Below, in pieces: positions 35,961 to 47,000 of a stretch of 64,000 nucleotides of DNA (its first letter is position 1; each line of letters starts with the position of its first letter). Location of the stretch: contig CAZSQZ010000013.1 in assembly GCA_964609215.1 (NCBI GenBank), positions 1 to 64,000 of the forward strand, read 5' to 3'. The notes below the pieces were generated by a model, which saw only the letters and a program-made list of their open reading frames with translations, was not told where the DNA came from and did not search any database. Source of the stretch: JABDKJ01 sp964609215 (GTDB lineage: Bacteria; Bacteroidota; Bacteroidia; Flavobacteriales_D; JABDKJ01). The position numbers and the translations under genes are program-made.

Positions 35961-38735
35961 ATGAAACTTTCTAATCTAAAGTGGATAGCTACGCTATCTC
36001 TAATTTTGCTTCTTCAAAATTTTAATGCTCAATGCCCAAATCCCGTCCATCCAGACTTTGATGCTCTAATGGAATTATATAATTCTTTAGATGGTCCAAA
36101 TTGGAGTCAAAATCAAGGCTGGGAAGATGCTGCTGCCGGAACAAGCTGCGACCCATGTGCGGATAATTGGGAAAACGTAACATGTGAAAATAATAGAGTA
36201 ACAGAGTTATTCTTTTTTACTCCAGATTTAGCTGGTGATCTACCTACCAATGCTCTGGAAAACCTTTCTGAGCTTAAGAAGTTTACCTTTATCACTATTC
36301 AAGTAACTGGAACACTTCCAGATGACTTTTTAGCAAACTCTTCTACTATTGAATTTATATCTTTTAATAATACCAGTATCGGTGGCACAATACCTTCCAG
36401 TTTTGGAGCCATTCCAACATTGAAGGAATTTCGCTTTCAATCCACTTTAATAGAAGGTGGACTTCCGGAGTTTGCTTCGAGCTCAAACCTTGAAGTAATT
36501 AATCTAAGCCAAAACCTGAATATGACTGGTGACCTTCCTAGTTCTGTTGGCAATCTTACACAACTAAGAGATCTTAAAATTGTAGGTTGTACCAATTTTT
36601 CCAGTCCGATACCTTCCAGTTTGGGAGAGTTGGAGAATATTGAAATTATAGATCTAAAATTTTCGGGTTTTACTGGAAGTATACCTTTTACTTTTGGTCC
36701 TCATAATACAGACTTAGTACATATTTTTCTGGAAGGAAATAATCTGGAAAGTGTTTTACCTGCGGGAATTGGACTTATTCCCAATCTCAGTAGATTTAGG
36801 ATTGACCTTAACACCAATATTTACGGTTGTATACCCAATAGTTTTTTAAACTTTCAGAACTACAACCCCTTGAATCCATTCATTAGGTTTGAGCCTAGTA
36901 ATTTAGATGTGGTATTTGCTGATTTCTTTGCCAATGGTGGGCCAGGATGTCCAAATGAAACATGTGATGGTTTAGATAATGACAACAACGGTTTAATAGA
37001 TGATGGAGTGGGAACACCTTGGTTTATTGACAGTGATCAAGACGGCTTCGGATCTATTCTCGATACTCAAATAGCTTGTTCTCAACCAGAAGGTTATGTT
37101 TCCAACACCTTAGATTGCGATGATAATAATCCCAATGTATTTTTTGGAAACACAGAAGTGTGTGATGGTATTGATAACAATTGTGATGGTTTAATAGATG
37201 AAGGCCTTTCAATCTTAACTTGGTATTTTGACAATGATGGAGACGGCCAAGGAGATGATTCAAATACCATATTGAATTGCCAGCCTCCTACTGGATATGT
37301 TGCTTCTGGTGGAGATTGTAATGATAATGACCCAGAAATAAATTCCAATACCAATGAACTCTGCGATGGGATTGATAATAATTGCGATGGTCGGATAGAC
37401 GAAGGTTTTGACACAGATGCAGATGGCATTGCAGATTGCTTTGATAACTGCCCGGAAACACCGAATACAAATCAAATAGATTCTAATGGAGATGGTCAAG
37501 GAGATGCCTGTTCAATCATTGGAAACTGCGATAACATTCCCAATAACAGCACAGTTTTTGAGTATATAGATAGAGTTCAATCCGTTGGTTTTGACAATCA
37601 AAGTGGCGATGATGGAGGTTATGCAGACTACACAAATTTCCAGGCCATTGTTTATCAAGATGCAAGTACTCCATTTATTTTGACTCCCGGATTCAACGGA
37701 AGTGTATTTCCAGAAAACTGGACAATTTGGGTAGACTGGAATCAAGACAATGATTTTGACGATGCAAATGAATTGATCTTTCAAACTAATACTTCTCAAT
37801 TTGGGTCAGTACAAGCTAATATTCAAGCTCCTGCTGGAACAGGTGGACAGTATGTTATGAGAATTCAAATGGGCTTTTTCAACCCTTCATCTGATCCATG
37901 TGAAACTTCTGGTGGAGAGGGTGAAACTGAAGATTACAGCATTTACGTTCTTCCATGTTTCAGTGCTGCGGGAACAACAAACTTTGAATATATAGACGAA
38001 GTTACTTTTGGTGGGCAAACAAGTAGTACTGGTGATAATAATGGATGGTACTTTAATGTTGATGATCCATTTGTTATGGACGTTAATAATAGCATTCCTG
38101 TTGCTCTGGTTCCAGGGTTTAACGGGCCTGCTTTTGATGAATATTGGAGAGTATGGATTGATCTTAATTTTGATGGACAATATAGTAATGATGAAATTGT
38201 TTTTGAAGACAATGGAACGGGCTCTGTTACTGGAGATATAACATTCCCTTCTGGGCAAACTCTTGGATTGACCAGTATGAAAATAATCATGAAATGGAAT
38301 AGTTTTCAAGGTGACCCTTGCAATAATTTCTTATTCGGAGAAGTTGAAGATTATGTGGTGCATTTGGTTCAATCGCAATCTCTTTCTGTCAACGACAATA
38401 TAGACCTATCTGCATTTGAAGTCAGGGAAGTAGCACCTTTAGCAAGCCAAAATGAAGTAGAGGATCGCTTAAGATCAAATGCTTTATCTACCTCCAATTT
38501 TGAAATTTCTGCCTTTCCTAACCCCTCTGATAACTTATTTATAGTTACATTTAAAGGAGATTACGGTTCTTCAGTTAATTATCAGGTATTTGATTCTTCA
38601 GGAAGGCAAATTCTAGATGGCTCAACCAATCAAGATAGACTTGAAATTGATTTGAGCAATTATGCAAGTGGAAACTATATTCTAAAAGTATTTAACGAGA
38701 GTGGAATTAAGCATTTAAGCTTATCAAAAAGATAA
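35961..38735 (+). CDS. LRR/MopE/GEVED T9SS cargo protein
   Basis: A 924-residue secreted protein. After a signal peptide (to QNFNAQ) come plant-type leucine-rich repeats (about 30-300; units such as GDLPSSVGNLTQL), then three CDGxDNNxxGxIDxG motifs of the MopE-like metal-binding type (about 335-490) and a thrombospondin-3-like calcium loop (CPETPNTNQIDSNGDGQGD). Two GEVED domains follow (about 520-660 and 670-810, ending GETEDY and GEVEDY), and finally a T9SS sorting domain (about 845-924, FPNPSDNLF...GNYILKVFNESG). It is therefore probably exported by T9SS and attached to or released from the cell surface; ligand unknown. Start ATG 35961 is preferred over GTG 35937. Confidence 0.85.
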   Translation: MKLSNLKWIATLSLILLLQNFNAQCPNPVHPDFDALMELYNSLDGPNWSQNQGWEDAAAGTSCDPCADNWENVTCENNRVTELFFFTPDLAGDLPTNALENLSELKKFTFITIQVTGTLPDDFLANSSTIEFISFNNTSIGGTIPSSFGAIPTLKEFRFQSTLIEGGLPEFASSSNLEVINLSQNLNMTGDLPSSVGNLTQLRDLKIVGCTNFSSPIPSSLGELENIEIIDLKFSGFTGSIPFTFGPHNTDLVHIFLEGNNLESVLPAGIGLIPNLSRFRIDLNTNIYGCIPNSFLNFQNYNPLNPFIRFEPSNLDVVFADFFANGGPGCPNETCDGLDNDNNGLIDDGVGTPWFIDSDQDGFGSILDTQIACSQPEGYVSNTLDCDDNNPNVFFGNTEVCDGIDNNCDGLIDEGLSILTWYFDNDGDGQGDDSNTILNCQPPTGYVASGGDCNDNDPEINSNTNELCDGIDNNCDGRIDEGFDTDADGIADCFDNCPETPNTNQIDSNGDGQGDACSIIGNCDNIPNNSTVFEYIDRVQSVGFDNQSGDDGGYADYTNFQAIVYQDASTPFILTPGFNGSVFPENWTIWVDWNQDNDFDDANELIFQTNTSQFGSVQANIQAPAGTGGQYVMRIQMGFFNPSSDPCETSGGEGETEDYSIYVLPCFSAAGTTNFEYIDEVTFGGQTSSTGDNNGWYFNVDDPFVMDVNNSIPVALVPGFNGPAFDEYWRVWIDLNFDGQYSNDEIVFEDNGTGSVTGDITFPSGQTLGLTSMKIIMKWNSFQGDPCNNFLFGEVEDYVVHLVQSQSLSVNDNIDLSAFEVREVAPLASQNEVEDRLRSNALSTSNFEISAFPNPSDNLFIVTFKGDYGSSVNYQVFDSSGRQILDGSTNQDRLEIDLSNYASGNYILKVFNESGIKHLSLSKR

Positions 38736-38757
38736 CCTGCAGGAATTAAATTTCCTG

Positions 38758-38790
38758 AACCCTTGGCCTTTTTTGGCCAGGGGTTTTTTT
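38758..38790 (+). terminator. intrinsic terminator after the LRR gene
   Basis: AACCCTTGGCC pairs with GGCCAGGGGTT (one mismatch) around a T-rich loop and ends in seven T. Its tail reaches within 4 bp of the next gene's ATG. Confidence 0.85.
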
Positions 38791-38793
38791 GTT

Positions 38794-40146
38794 ATGTATT
38801 TTAGCAACTTGAAAAAGATGCTCTTCATACTTTTTGCCTTTGCTCTTTCCTGTGGTGGTCATAGTCCAAATACCAATTTAAGTTATCAAAAAGACATAGG
38901 GCCAATAATCTGGTCCAATTGCTCCTCTTGTCATAATTCCAATGGAGCTGGTCCTTTTAACCTCATTTCTTACTCTGATGTTAAGAAAAAAGCCAACACC
39001 ATAAAAGAAGTTATTAATTCAGGATATATGCCTCCTTGGCCTGCGGATACACTTAGTAATACCTTTATAGGTGAGAAGAAGTTAAGCCGGAAACAGATAG
39101 CCCTTATTTCCGAATGGATAGAGGCAGGAGCTCCTGAAAATAGCACTTCACCTTACTCTCCAGAATTTAAAGAATGGTCTAACTTACCTGAACCAGATCT
39201 TATACTGAAATTGCCTAAAGCAAATATTGAGGGTAATAATCAAGATCAGTTTTTTTTAATGAAAGTTCCTTTTGAACTTAAGGAAGAACGAACAGCAAAG
39301 TTGGTTGTTCTTGTAGCGGATAATAAAAAAATCGTTCACCATTGCGATGCACAATTGCTAAACTATCCTGAACAAAAGAAAAGAGAATTGCATTCGGGAA
39401 AACAAATTGTAAACGTGGATGATTATCCAGATTACCCAACTGCTTTTCAGGCTATGGATCTTCTAAATGATGATGGCTCTTACCCTCCTTTAACTCCCGG
39501 AGTTATGCATTATCTTCCTGGTTCAGAATGGCAAAAATATCCGAAAGAAATTGGAGGCTTTCTTATGAGAAAGAAGGGAGCTTTTCTAATTAATCAAATG
39601 CATTATGGACCTAGCTCAAAAACTACGGATGATCAAAGTGAGTTGCATATTTACTTTTCAGAAGAGCCACCTAAGAGATTCGTTAAGGAACTGGTTTTAG
39701 GCAGTGGTGGGCAAGGTCAAATTAAGCCAGAGCTGATTATTCCACCTGGAAAAAAGAGCAGTTATAGAATCAAATATCCTATTAATAAAGACATTTCTGT
39801 CCTAACCGTAAATCCGCACATGCATTTATTGGGAGAAACAATATCCGCTTTTGTAATTGATTCTAATGGAAATAAAGAGACACTAGTTAAGGTGAATAAA
39901 TGGGATTTTAGATGGCAGAATTTTTACACCTATGAAAAACCACTTATTATTCGAAAGGGAAGCAGCATATTGGTTGAAGGTTTTTTTGATAATACAGCAG
40001 AAAATCCATTCAACCCCAACTCTCCCCCAATAATGGTTGATGGTCTTAAGGGAAGTATGAAATCTACGGACGAAATGTTTCAGTTTTCACTGAACTACTT
40101 GGACTATCTGGAAGGTGATGAGAATATTGATTTAAACGTTAATTAG
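38794..40146 (+). CDS. cytochrome c-dicopper monooxygenase fusion
   Basis: A 450-residue lipoprotein (lipobox FALSC, Cys20) joining two redox modules. Residues about 30-115 form a small c-type cytochrome with heme site C43-S-S-C46-H47 and MPPWP as distal Met region. Residues about 130-440 resemble the two-copper ascorbate-dependent monooxygenases (PHM/dopamine beta-hydroxylase). The putative copper ligands are all present: H182-H183 and H270 for one site, H342-M-H344 and M428 (TDEMF) for the other. It probably hydroxylates a substrate in the periplasm or at the surface, with heme as possible electron donor; the substrate is unknown. Start ATG 38794 directly follows the upstream terminator. 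Confidence 0.8.
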   Translation: MYFSNLKKMLFILFAFALSCGGHSPNTNLSYQKDIGPIIWSNCSSCHNSNGAGPFNLISYSDVKKKANTIKEVINSGYMPPWPADTLSNTFIGEKKLSRKQIALISEWIEAGAPENSTSPYSPEFKEWSNLPEPDLILKLPKANIEGNNQDQFFLMKVPFELKEERTAKLVVLVADNKKIVHHCDAQLLNYPEQKKRELHSGKQIVNVDDYPDYPTAFQAMDLLNDDGSYPPLTPGVMHYLPGSEWQKYPKEIGGFLMRKKGAFLINQMHYGPSSKTTDDQSELHIYFSEEPPKRFVKELVLGSGGQGQIKPELIIPPGKKSSYRIKYPINKDISVLTVNPHMHLLGETISAFVIDSNGNKETLVKVNKWDFRWQNFYTYEKPLIIRKGSSILVEGFFDNTAENPFNPNSPPIMVDGLKGSMKSTDEMFQFSLNYLDYLEGDENIDLNVN

Positions 40147-40289
40147 CTTTTTCCATATAGGGTGTTTTAACCCTAAAAAATCCGTTTAAACACTCTTAAG
40201 ATATTAAAAACTAATTTCTATATTTAAACAGTTTTAAATTTTAATCAAACGGTTTATTTCGATTATTGCTTAACACTAAAACCTATTAA

Positions 40290-40315
40290 AAAAGCTCCCT
40301 AAGGAGCCAGTTTTT
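40290..40315 (+). terminator. weak terminator before the RHS genes
   Basis: GCTCC / GGAGC around CTAA, flanked by an A-run and followed by five T; located between the monooxygenase and the first RHS gene. Confidence 0.6.
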
Positions 40316-40369
40316 GGATGATGAAAATCATTGTTTTTGCATAAAGTATAAACCAAAAAACACTATTCT

Positions 40370-43300
40370 ATGATGCGTAAAATGCTGTGTGCTCTATTGT
40401 TGAGCGCCTTTTCTTTTTCAGTCTTAATTGCCCAAATCGACTTCAAATCCCATACCGGCTATTTTGATATGCCAGCATCACCAGAAGCCGCCATGTTGCA
40501 TAACTTTCAAGAAACCCCGGTAAATTTATCTACAGGCACACCTAATATTTCAGTGCCTTTGGTTTCCAGTGGTTTAGCTCACTATCCTATTAATGTGAGC
40601 CTAAACTATCATCCCAATGGCTTGCGTGTAAACCAAGTTCCTGAAGCAGTAGGTTTGGGTTGGAATTTAACTCAAGGAGCTTCCATTTCAAGAATACCAA
40701 GAGGTATTTTAGATGAACGCGACAATGGATTTATAGCCTATTCATCCACCAATAACCATAGTGATGTACTGAATGAAATAGCCAATGAAAGCCTGGCTTT
40801 TCTGGAACAAGCAAACATCAACTGTATTGACCTATTGCCCGATATCTATCAAGTAAGCCTTCCTGGCAAGAGCTTTAGTTTTACCTTTAACTGGAATGGA
40901 GAGATCGTTCATAATGCTCCAGATAGTATCCTCATAGATTTTACCATCAGCAATGAGCTGTTTACCCAATGGAGTATCACCATAGATGATGGACACACCT
41001 ATATATTCAATGACTCCGATGCAGAAATTACTGACATTAACTTAACTGATTTACCTTTCACTGCAGGTTGTGCTTTTAACCTAAACGGCTACCGATCAAC
41101 ATGGAATGTCAGCAGAATACATAGTCCCCATAATGCAGTCGATCAAGACGACTTGGATATTGTTTTTGCCTATGAAGATTATGTGTTAGCTAGAGATTGG
41201 AGTTTTTCAGAAAGCAGAGCCATCAATTTAAGCAACTTCCCTTGTGGTGGACCGCCTTTTTTGGGTAATATTCAATCCAATGCCTCCGCTACGACTATTT
41301 ATGGAAAAAGAATTGCAAGCATAAGAGGCAATAACCATCAATTTAAAGTCTCCTTTTTCTATTCAAACGACAGAGAAGATACCCAAGACCTTACGATGAA
41401 TGCCGCCAATTTGGTCAATACCTCTAATTTCAAAAGCTTGGATAGCATTCACTATTTTGTGGAGAACGATGTTTTATACAGCAATCTGCATTTCAACTAT
41501 GACTACGATAACCGATTGAAACTCCATTCTATTTATTCCATCTCCAACACTAATAGCGATTCTATTCTGGTATCAGCCTTTGAATATGTAAGCGGAGATT
41601 TACCCGATTATTCGTCCCGTTCCGTAGATTATTGGGGCTTTTACAATGGAAAGTTTAATACCACTTCAATTCCCCAGTATTATCTGAATCCAACGAGTGG
41701 GATGCTAGCAGGAGCCGATAGAACCAGTGACCCCGAAGCCATTAAAACAAGTGTTTTAAAGAAAATAGTTTATCCAACGGGAGGTTTTACCGAGTTTGAC
41801 TTTGAAGCCAATAGATTCAGGCAAATTGCAGGCCCAGGTGCAAATGCCTATTTGGGTAAAGAAACACTGCATTCAACAGGTATCACCGCAAGTGCCAATG
41901 CCAACACCAATGCCACTTTCACCATAGATGTTCCACAAGCAGGAGAAAACCATCTTATTGAAGCGGAAATGAACTTAGAATTTAGGACTTCCATTACAGC
42001 TATTGGTCCTGTCCTTGCACCTCGCCTAATCGTTACCAGACCCAATGGCTCCAGCTTTGAGATACAAGCGGATGTTCGTCCTGAAGATAGCACAGATCCC
42101 CAAACCCAAGAGATCATTCATCAAAACTCACATTTGAGCACATTAGGAGGAGATGGATTAATATCAGAAGCAGGCACTTATATATTCGAAGTGATCGCTA
42201 CCGAGGACTCACAAAATTGGTTACCCCCTTCCAGTGACATCTATTACGATTATGCCCAATGCAACATAAGCATCAATAAAGTTATTCATCCCTACTTAGA
42301 CACCGCTAATGTAGTGACGGACTTAGAAGCTACGGTCTATGGAGGAGGATTGAGAATCACTGCGGTACGTTCCTACTCGGAAGCAGGCGAAATAGCTACA
42401 CAAAAGAACTATACCTATCACCAATATGCAGATGAACAACTCAGTTATGCATCCAACGAAACAGAAAGTGGTATTCTCTCCTCACCCATCAGTCATGTAT
42501 ATGGGTACATCTTTGCAAGTATAGACGGAAGTTGTTACACGGAAGCGAACATGAGAAGCATTTCCGGAGCCAACAGAATTGCTTCCTCTTCCCGACCCTC
42601 AGTCGTATATACCACAGCTCAGGAATTTGAATACAGCACTGAAACCAACGGTTTACGCTGTTACAATTATAATTTTGAATCGGATGATTTTTGGGCGCTA
42701 CACCCTTTTCCGGACCCTGTTGATTTAAGCTATACCTCCTCCTTGTTAGATTCTATAGTAGAATATAAAATCGATGACGGAACCTTCAAAAAAGTTTCAT
42801 CTCGTCATAATGAATATACCTTTCATATGGATAGTGTTCCCAGAACCTTTATTGGGCAGGGTATATATGTCAATGGTTTGCAAGCACCTCATGACGGAAA
42901 TGTGGTACAGAATTATGCATGGCATACCCAGTATCAACATTATGGATTTGCCAAACCCAGCTCTCAAATCAACCGTACCTATTTTGACAATAGTGTCAGT
43001 AATACCGATCATTTCTGGCAGAAAGAAGAGATGTTTTACGATGACAACTTATACTATTTGGAAAAAAGTAAAACCTCTGAAAACAATAGCAAAGAATTGG
43101 TAACGGAGTACAGCTATTTCTCCATTTACGATTTACCGAACAGTTATCAGTCAACGGAAAATAAATTTCTGATTACTCCAAAAGAATCCATAAGCTACTT
43201 TAAAGAAGGAGGACAGTTTAATGTGGTTGGTCACGTTGAAATGCAATATGTCAATCAAAATGATTTTTGGTATTCCACACAAATACGGCATGGAGTAGCA

Positions 43301-44032
43301 GACAATTACGATGAAACAAATCCCAAGTTAAATCATGGTGCTTTGCCTAATCAAATAACCTTCCATGATTATGACCAATTTGGAAAACCCACATTCTTTG
43401 CAGAATTGGATAGAAACAACATTAGAGAAAATAATGATAGAGATTTACTGGTGGTCAACTGTACCAATTGCAATCGGTTCAGCCATTGGGCCTACAGCTC
43501 ATTTGAACCCGATTATCCTGGAAGGTGGCAATACAATGCTACTAGTGTCTTAGAAACAGATGCCTATATGGGAAGCCATGCCTATCAATTGGATGATAAC
43601 CCCATCACTTTCAATGAATATTTAAGTCTTTACGATGAAGACATTATTACCTTCACCTTGAGTTATTATACCCTGACAGACGATATCAACATTTCCTTAA
43701 ACCAAGCTACGGTATACCAGGGAACAGGTCAGGTATATAGCGAGTGGACCTACAAAGAAATAGACCTGGTCTTGGACTTAACAGTTAATCCAGATAAGGA
43801 AGTGTTCCTAGAAATTTCAGGAAACGGGAAAATTGATGAGTTGCGTTTTCATGCAGCTGTTGCTGCCATGAGTAGTTTTAGCCATGATGAATATGGGAAT
43901 ATGATTCAGGTCAACGATATCAATAATAACAAGAGTAGCTATGAGTTTGACGACTTTCATCGCTACAGCCTTAGTAGAGATCACAACGCCTACATTAGAG
44001 AACACATCGGATATAACTTTAAATTAAACTAA
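40370..44032 (+). CDS. RHS/YD-repeat shell protein, first half
   Basis: A 1220-residue secreted protein with a signal peptide (LLLSAFSFSVLIAQ). The N-terminal part (about 45-110: PVNLSTGTPNISVPL, NVSLNYHPNGLRV, VGLGWNL) is the SpvB/TcB-like opening of bacterial RHS shells. The middle is beta-rich, and the C-terminus has YD-type repeats (SHDEYGNMIQVNDINNNKSSYEFDDFHRY). There is no toxin tip. It ends 3 bp before the next RHS gene, so the two together make a split cocoon comparable to TcB plus TcC or to a single long Rhs protein. No T9SS sorting tail is seen, so the way it crosses the outer membrane is unclear. Confidence 0.82.
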   Translation: MMRKMLCALLLSAFSFSVLIAQIDFKSHTGYFDMPASPEAAMLHNFQETPVNLSTGTPNISVPLVSSGLAHYPINVSLNYHPNGLRVNQVPEAVGLGWNLTQGASISRIPRGILDERDNGFIAYSSTNNHSDVLNEIANESLAFLEQANINCIDLLPDIYQVSLPGKSFSFTFNWNGEIVHNAPDSILIDFTISNELFTQWSITIDDGHTYIFNDSDAEITDINLTDLPFTAGCAFNLNGYRSTWNVSRIHSPHNAVDQDDLDIVFAYEDYVLARDWSFSESRAINLSNFPCGGPPFLGNIQSNASATTIYGKRIASIRGNNHQFKVSFFYSNDREDTQDLTMNAANLVNTSNFKSLDSIHYFVENDVLYSNLHFNYDYDNRLKLHSIYSISNTNSDSILVSAFEYVSGDLPDYSSRSVDYWGFYNGKFNTTSIPQYYLNPTSGMLAGADRTSDPEAIKTSVLKKIVYPTGGFTEFDFEANRFRQIAGPGANAYLGKETLHSTGITASANANTNATFTIDVPQAGENHLIEAEMNLEFRTSITAIGPVLAPRLIVTRPNGSSFEIQADVRPEDSTDPQTQEIIHQNSHLSTLGGDGLISEAGTYIFEVIATEDSQNWLPPSSDIYYDYAQCNISINKVIHPYLDTANVVTDLEATVYGGGLRITAVRSYSEAGEIATQKNYTYHQYADEQLSYASNETESGILSSPISHVYGYIFASIDGSCYTEANMRSISGANRIASSSRPSVVYTTAQEFEYSTETNGLRCYNYNFESDDFWALHPFPDPVDLSYTSSLLDSIVEYKIDDGTFKKVSSRHNEYTFHMDSVPRTFIGQGIYVNGLQAPHDGNVVQNYAWHTQYQHYGFAKPSSQINRTYFDNSVSNTDHFWQKEEMFYDDNLYYLEKSKTSENNSKELVTEYSYFSIYDLPNSYQSTENKFLITPKESISYFKEGGQFNVVGHVEMQYVNQNDFWYSTQIRHGVADNYDETNPKLNHGALPNQITFHDYDQFGKPTFFAELDRNNIRENNDRDLLVVNCTNCNRFSHWAYSSFEPDYPGRWQYNATSVLETDAYMGSHAYQLDDNPITFNEYLSLYDEDIITFTLSYYTLTDDINISLNQATVYQGTGQVYSEWTYKEIDLVLDLTVNPDKEVFLEISGNGKIDELRFHAAVAAMSSFSHDEYGNMIQVNDINNNKSSYEFDDFHRYSLSRDHNAYIREHIGYNFKLN

Positions 44033-44035
44033 GCC

Positions 44036-47000
44036 ATGAATAGCAAAAGAATCTTATTATCGATCGGTATTTTGGGCTTAGGTGTATTGAATGCTCAAAC
44101 AACAACAGAAAATTACATTAGCGTAGACCTTCCTAAAATAGCCATTGAAGACGCTGCACTTTTGAACACTCTCCCCACTTATGCAAATTCTAGAGTGATC
44201 AACTATAAAGACGGATTAGGACGTAGCAAACAACAGGTTAGTTTGGGAGCTTCTCCAAATGGATTTGATCTTGTTCAACCTATAATCTACGACAGTTTAG
44301 GAAGAATCTTAAAAGAACTGAATCCTTATGCTTCCATTACGCAAAACAATGGTTCTTATGCAAGCAATGCCCTAGATGAACAGCAGAACTTTTACCTTAC
44401 TGGCTCGAGGATAGCCCATACGGATTTTCCTTATAGAGAGCATAGCTATGAAGCTTCTCCCAGAAGACAATTGCTATCATCAGAAAGCGAAGGCGAAGTC
44501 TGGCATCAAAATTCTCTACACGCACAAAGACAAAAAACCATTAGCAATGGTAGCAATGACATTGCCAATTTAAGTGTGGCTATAAATGGGGAAATAATAG
44601 TCAATGGTTGGCTCAATCCTTTTGAACTTATTGGGACAGAAGTAATAGACGAAAACGGAAGAAAAACCCAAGCCTTTCAAAACAGAATAGGTCAATCAAT
44701 AGTTACTCGAAAAGAACTAGAAGGTGGATGGGTAGAAACTTATAATGTCTATGATGATAAAGGATTATTGGCTTTTGTAATACAGCCCGAAGGAGCAAAG
44801 AAAATAGTTGTGGATTTAAATAATGGGGTGCAACATCCCGCCTCTTTTTCCTATAATACCTATTTGGAAGGGTTTTTCTTTCAATACAGTTATGATTCCA
44901 GACATAGGATGATTGCCAAGAAAATACCCGGTGCAGATTGGATTGATTATTATTATAATGAGCTAGAACAAGTCATCTTAACCCAAGATGGAAACCAGCG
45001 AGCTTCAAATGAATGTTCTTTTAGCAAATATGATGTAGATGGAAGAGTAATACTTACAGGAATTGTAAATCTCGCCTATCTGCAAAGCGACCCTACTGTT
45101 CACTTAAGTAGAGTTGAAATTCAAAATGAAATAGACGCCCATCCCCATCTTTGGGAAAGTCGTTCAGCCAGCAATTTTGCTCAAAATTATGGGTACAGTA
45201 ATAACACATTCCCCAATCAAAATGTGGACATCTTAACGGTCAATTACTATGACGATTACGATTTTGATAGAGACGGTACAGCAGATGTCGCTTTTGTTGC
45301 CAACAGTTTTGATCCTATCTTTTCCACCTATTTAGGAGATACGCATCAAAGCGCTTCCATTAGCAATGTTGCTTCCAATAGAATAAATGATTTTACGACT
45401 AAAACTCAAAGCAAAGTTCTAAATGGCCCCAATGCTGGCAATTGGATTACTAACACCATTTTCTACGATGAGTATGGCAGAGAAATACAAATTCAAAACC
45501 AGAACTATATCAATGGACAGAACGTTATAGACAATTATTACAATTTTGCTGGAGAACTCTTGCACAGCAATGTCAACCACATTGGCGACCCTGATGGTGT
45601 AGGCTTTCATACACAAGTCAACATCAAAACTCGAAACGAATACGACCATGCCAGCAGGCTCGTCAAATCCTATGCTCAGGTCAATCAAGAGAAGCCCGTC
45701 TTAATGGTCCGAAACAATTACAATGAAATTGGCCAACTCATTGAAAAGAACATCGGTTCCACCATTTTAGGTTCCTATTTGCAGTCCATAGATTACAGTT
45801 ATAACCCAAGAGGTTGGCTCACCCACATTAACAATTGTGATTTGAGCAATGACAATATCCTCTCTGAATTTGAAGATACCGACTACAGCAAAACTGCCGT
45901 GGCTATAGAAGACCTGAACATGCGTTTTGAAGAAAGAGAAGAAAACGGCAGGCTGCAAATGATGATAGAGATAGAAGATTTGAGAGAGGTTGAACTGCAA
46001 GACGATACTAGCGGAGATGAAAGAGAAGTAAACGGAACAGAAAACTACCGAGACATCATCGTCACCAGAGAAGGAAACGATGTAGCTACCTATGATGAAA
46101 TGGCTGCACTCTATACCGACTCCATCTATCTCTATATGGACCGTTTTGAAATACCCATAGGTTCCAGTACCGCAGCCTATTATGAAGCCGCGGAAGAACT
46201 CATGTTGATGGAATTAGCAGCTAAGAACATTACTTCAGCAGACGCCATTGATCGCATGAAAGAACAATTGGCAAAATACATTACAGCCACCTTGGGCAAT
46301 GTCTTCTATAATGACGATGACGATGACCTTTGGGGGATGTGTATTCAGTACAATACTACTTCAGGGAACTTTGACAATAGCTCGCTTTATAATGGGAATA
46401 TCTCGGAGATACATTGGAAAAATAAATTTGATGAAGAAAAAAGAGGATACGGTTTTCAATACGATCAGTTAGAACGTATGAAGCAAGCCGAGTATAAAGC
46501 CAATCATAATGGAGCTTGGATAGCCGATTTGAATAATTACAATGAATTTGGCATCAGCTATGACGCCAACGGAAATATTCAAAGCTTGCAACGAACGGGT
46601 TTCAATCAGAACAATCAATTTGGAATGATAGATGATTTGCTTTATCAGTATCAAGGCAATCAATTGACAAGTGTGCATGATGCAGTAGTAGCTGGAGGTT
46701 ATGGAGATTTCGACTTTACGGATGGAGCTTTCCTTGCAACAGAATATCTTTATGATGCTAACGGTAATATGATTACTGACCACAATAAGGAAGTAAGCAG
46801 CATTACTTACAACCATTTAAATCTACCGGAGCATATTATCTTTACAGATGGGGAAAGCATTCAGTTTATCTATGATGCCAGCGGCAATATGCACCACAAA
46901 ATTACTGATGATGCCAATGGAAATTTAAGTAATAGTTATTATGATGGTAGTTTCCATTATGGGGAACAAGAGTTGAGTTTCATCAATACCTCAGAAGGAA

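Noticed and set aside
36960..37440. Regularly spaced near-identical CDGxDNNCDG-coding units that look like a DNA repeat array
   Set aside because: They are in frame within one secreted protein and reflect MopE-type protein motifs; there are no constant repeats with unique spacers, so not a CRISPR array.
37054..38309. Several long minus-strand frames opposite the LRR/GEVED gene
   Set aside because: They mirror the coding bias of the plus-strand gene, are mutually overlapping and show no domain or signal peptide.
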